A DNA stretch of 10,219 bases, from the NCBI GenBank assembly GCA_026989475.1, contig JALSJG010000240.1:1-10219 (forward strand), in the 5' to 3' direction. This document shows, in pieces, positions 9,495-10,219 of the stretch. Below the pieces are notes generated by a model. The model made no database searches. It saw nothing but the letters and a program-made list of their open reading frames with translations, and was not told the DNA's origin. Each line of letters begins with the position of its first letter. Within the stretch, counting starts at the first letter, position 1. The position numbers were made by a program, and so were the translations under genes. This stretch comes from Thermaceae bacterium (lineage in GTDB: Bacteria; Deinococcota; Deinococci; Deinococcales; Marinithermaceae).

Positions 9495-10193
9495 GCCCTC
9501 GAGCTCGGCGACGAAGCCCTTAAGGGCCTCGAGGTAGGCCCCGGGGTCGGGGTCCCAGACCTCGTGGCCGGACTCGGGAAAGGCCACCACTCGCGCGTTC
9601 GGGAGCGCCGCCCGCATCGCCTCCGCCTCCCCTTCGTCGAGGAGGCCGCCCCGCTCGGGGTTACCCCGAAGGAGGAGCACCGGGGCCCGCACCCGCGAAA
9701 GGAGCGGGCCCGCGTCGAAGGGGCCGAACTCGGCGTGGATCCCCAAAAGGGCAGCCTCCGGCAGGTCCGGCCGAGCCTTTCGCATCCGCCGGACCCAGTC
9801 CGCCCCGGGCCGCGGCACGCGGGCAGGGTAATCGATCAGCAAAAGCCCCCGCACCCGCTCTGGGTGCCGGGCGGCGTAGGCCAGGGCGAGGGGAACGTTC
9901 GACGAGTAGGCGGATAGGAGAAAGGGCGGGATCGCCCGTCGTTCGAGCAGGAAGACGAGGTCGGCGAGGAAGTCCTCGACCGACCAGCCCCGCTCGGGCG
10001 CCCCGCATCCCGGGCTGCCCCGGAGCCCGAGGGCGGCCACCGGGTGGGGGGCGAGGGCGCGGGCCTCCGCCCGGTAGGCCTCCGGCGGCCCCAAAAACCC
10101 CGGCAGGAAGACCACCGGAAGCCGTTCCGGCTCCCCCGGCCAAAGGAGCGCCCGAAGGCGCACGCCTCCCCTTTCGAAAACCCGCTCCTCCAT
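9486..10193 (-). CDS. Alpha/beta-fold hydrolase with atypical nucleophile elbow
   Basis: The 235-residue protein is an alpha/beta hydrolase by fold pattern: LPVVFLPGFLGPPEAY (25-40; oxyanion-loop strand), ALGLRGSPGCG (54-64), the elbow FLLSAYSSNVPLALAYAARH (91-110), APVLLLRGNPE (170-180) and PESGHEVWD (206-214). The likely catalytic Ser is S97 and His is H210; the acid could be E180 at the usual GxxD position, here GNPE. The elbow reads A-Y-S-S-N instead of G-x-S-x-G, so both flanking glycines are replaced. Substrate is unknown. ATG 10193 has no clear SD: upstream is CTTAACCTAAGGC, so it may be leaderless, as is common in Thermus, or the true start may lie elsewhere. It is convergent with the glmS operon and overlaps its last gene by 4 nt. 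Confidence 0.85.
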   Translation of the reverse strand: MEERVFERGGVRLRALLWPGEPERLPVVFLPGFLGPPEAYRAEARALAPHPVAALGLRGSPGCGAPERGWSVEDFLADLVFLLERRAIPPFLLSAYSSNVPLALAYAARHPERVRGLLLIDYPARVPRPGADWVRRMRKARPDLPEAALLGIHAEFGPFDAGPLLSRVRAPVLLLRGNPERGGLLDEGEAEAMRAALPNARVVAFPESGHEVWDPDPGAYLEALKGFVAELEGGR

Positions 10194-10194
10194 G

Positions 10195-10207
10195 CCTTAG
10201 GTTAAGG
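10195..10207. repeat. Short palindrome at the hydrolase start
   Basis: CCTTAGGTTAAGG has 5-bp arms and a three-base centre, immediately upstream of the hydrolase ATG. On the minus strand it contains TAACCT, a weak -10-like hexamer at the distance expected for a leaderless transcript. It could be an operator or chance. The window ends 12 nt further, so the -35 context cannot be judged properly. Confidence 0.25.
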
Positions 10208-10219
10208 ACGCGCGGTTTT

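Noticed and set aside
9351..9917. 188-codon plus-strand frame overlapping the hydrolase
   Set aside because: It conflicts with the alpha/beta hydrolase and the small coupled gene, and its translation is Pro/Gly/Arg-rich without motifs.

Overview
The window is chromosomal DNA from a very GC-rich thermophile of the Deinococcus-Thermus phylum, most likely family Thermaceae (Thermus, Oceanithermus, Marinithermus or a relative). The evidence is the 16S rRNA 3' end, with its Thermus-like tail ...CACCTCCTTTCT; a 16S gene followed by a terminator and a protein gene instead of a tRNA/23S spacer; and a SlpA-type cell-surface protein with an SLH domain, a coiled coil and an outer-membrane barrel. Genus is not resolved.

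Layout: (1) 1-118 is the end of 16S rRNA, closed by an intrinsic terminator at 176-207. (2) 205-3366 is carB, encoding the large subunit of carbamoyl-phosphate synthase, with an 18-bp ARG-box-like palindrome in front of it. (3) 3365-3825 (minus) is rplS (ribosomal protein L19), with its own leader, a probable promoter and a terminator. (4) 3911-6714 (minus) is the SlpA-like gene, with a strong terminator, a long structured 5' leader and a TTGACA-type promoter. (5) 6727-9489 (plus) starts with a divergent promoter and a leader of nearly 290 nt that folds like a glmS ribozyme. It is followed by glmS, a small nucleotidyltransferase-fold gene and a 68-residue basic protein, in a tightly packed and probably translationally coupled operon. 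(6) 9478-10193 (minus) is an alpha/beta hydrolase convergent with that operon.

How the parts relate: GlmS makes glucosamine-6-phosphate, the entry to peptidoglycan precursors. The divergent SlpA-like protein is a cell-envelope protein whose N-terminal SLH domain would bind the wall. The 483-bp region between them carries both promoters and two RNA leaders that look regulatory. This is the richest stretch of the window: a divergent, GC-rich glmS self-cleaving riboswitch on one strand, and a possible two-state, SD-masking slpA leader on the other.

No mobile element, CRISPR array, tRNA or phage gene was seen. The nucleotidyltransferase/small-protein pair behind glmS is the only accessory-looking module.
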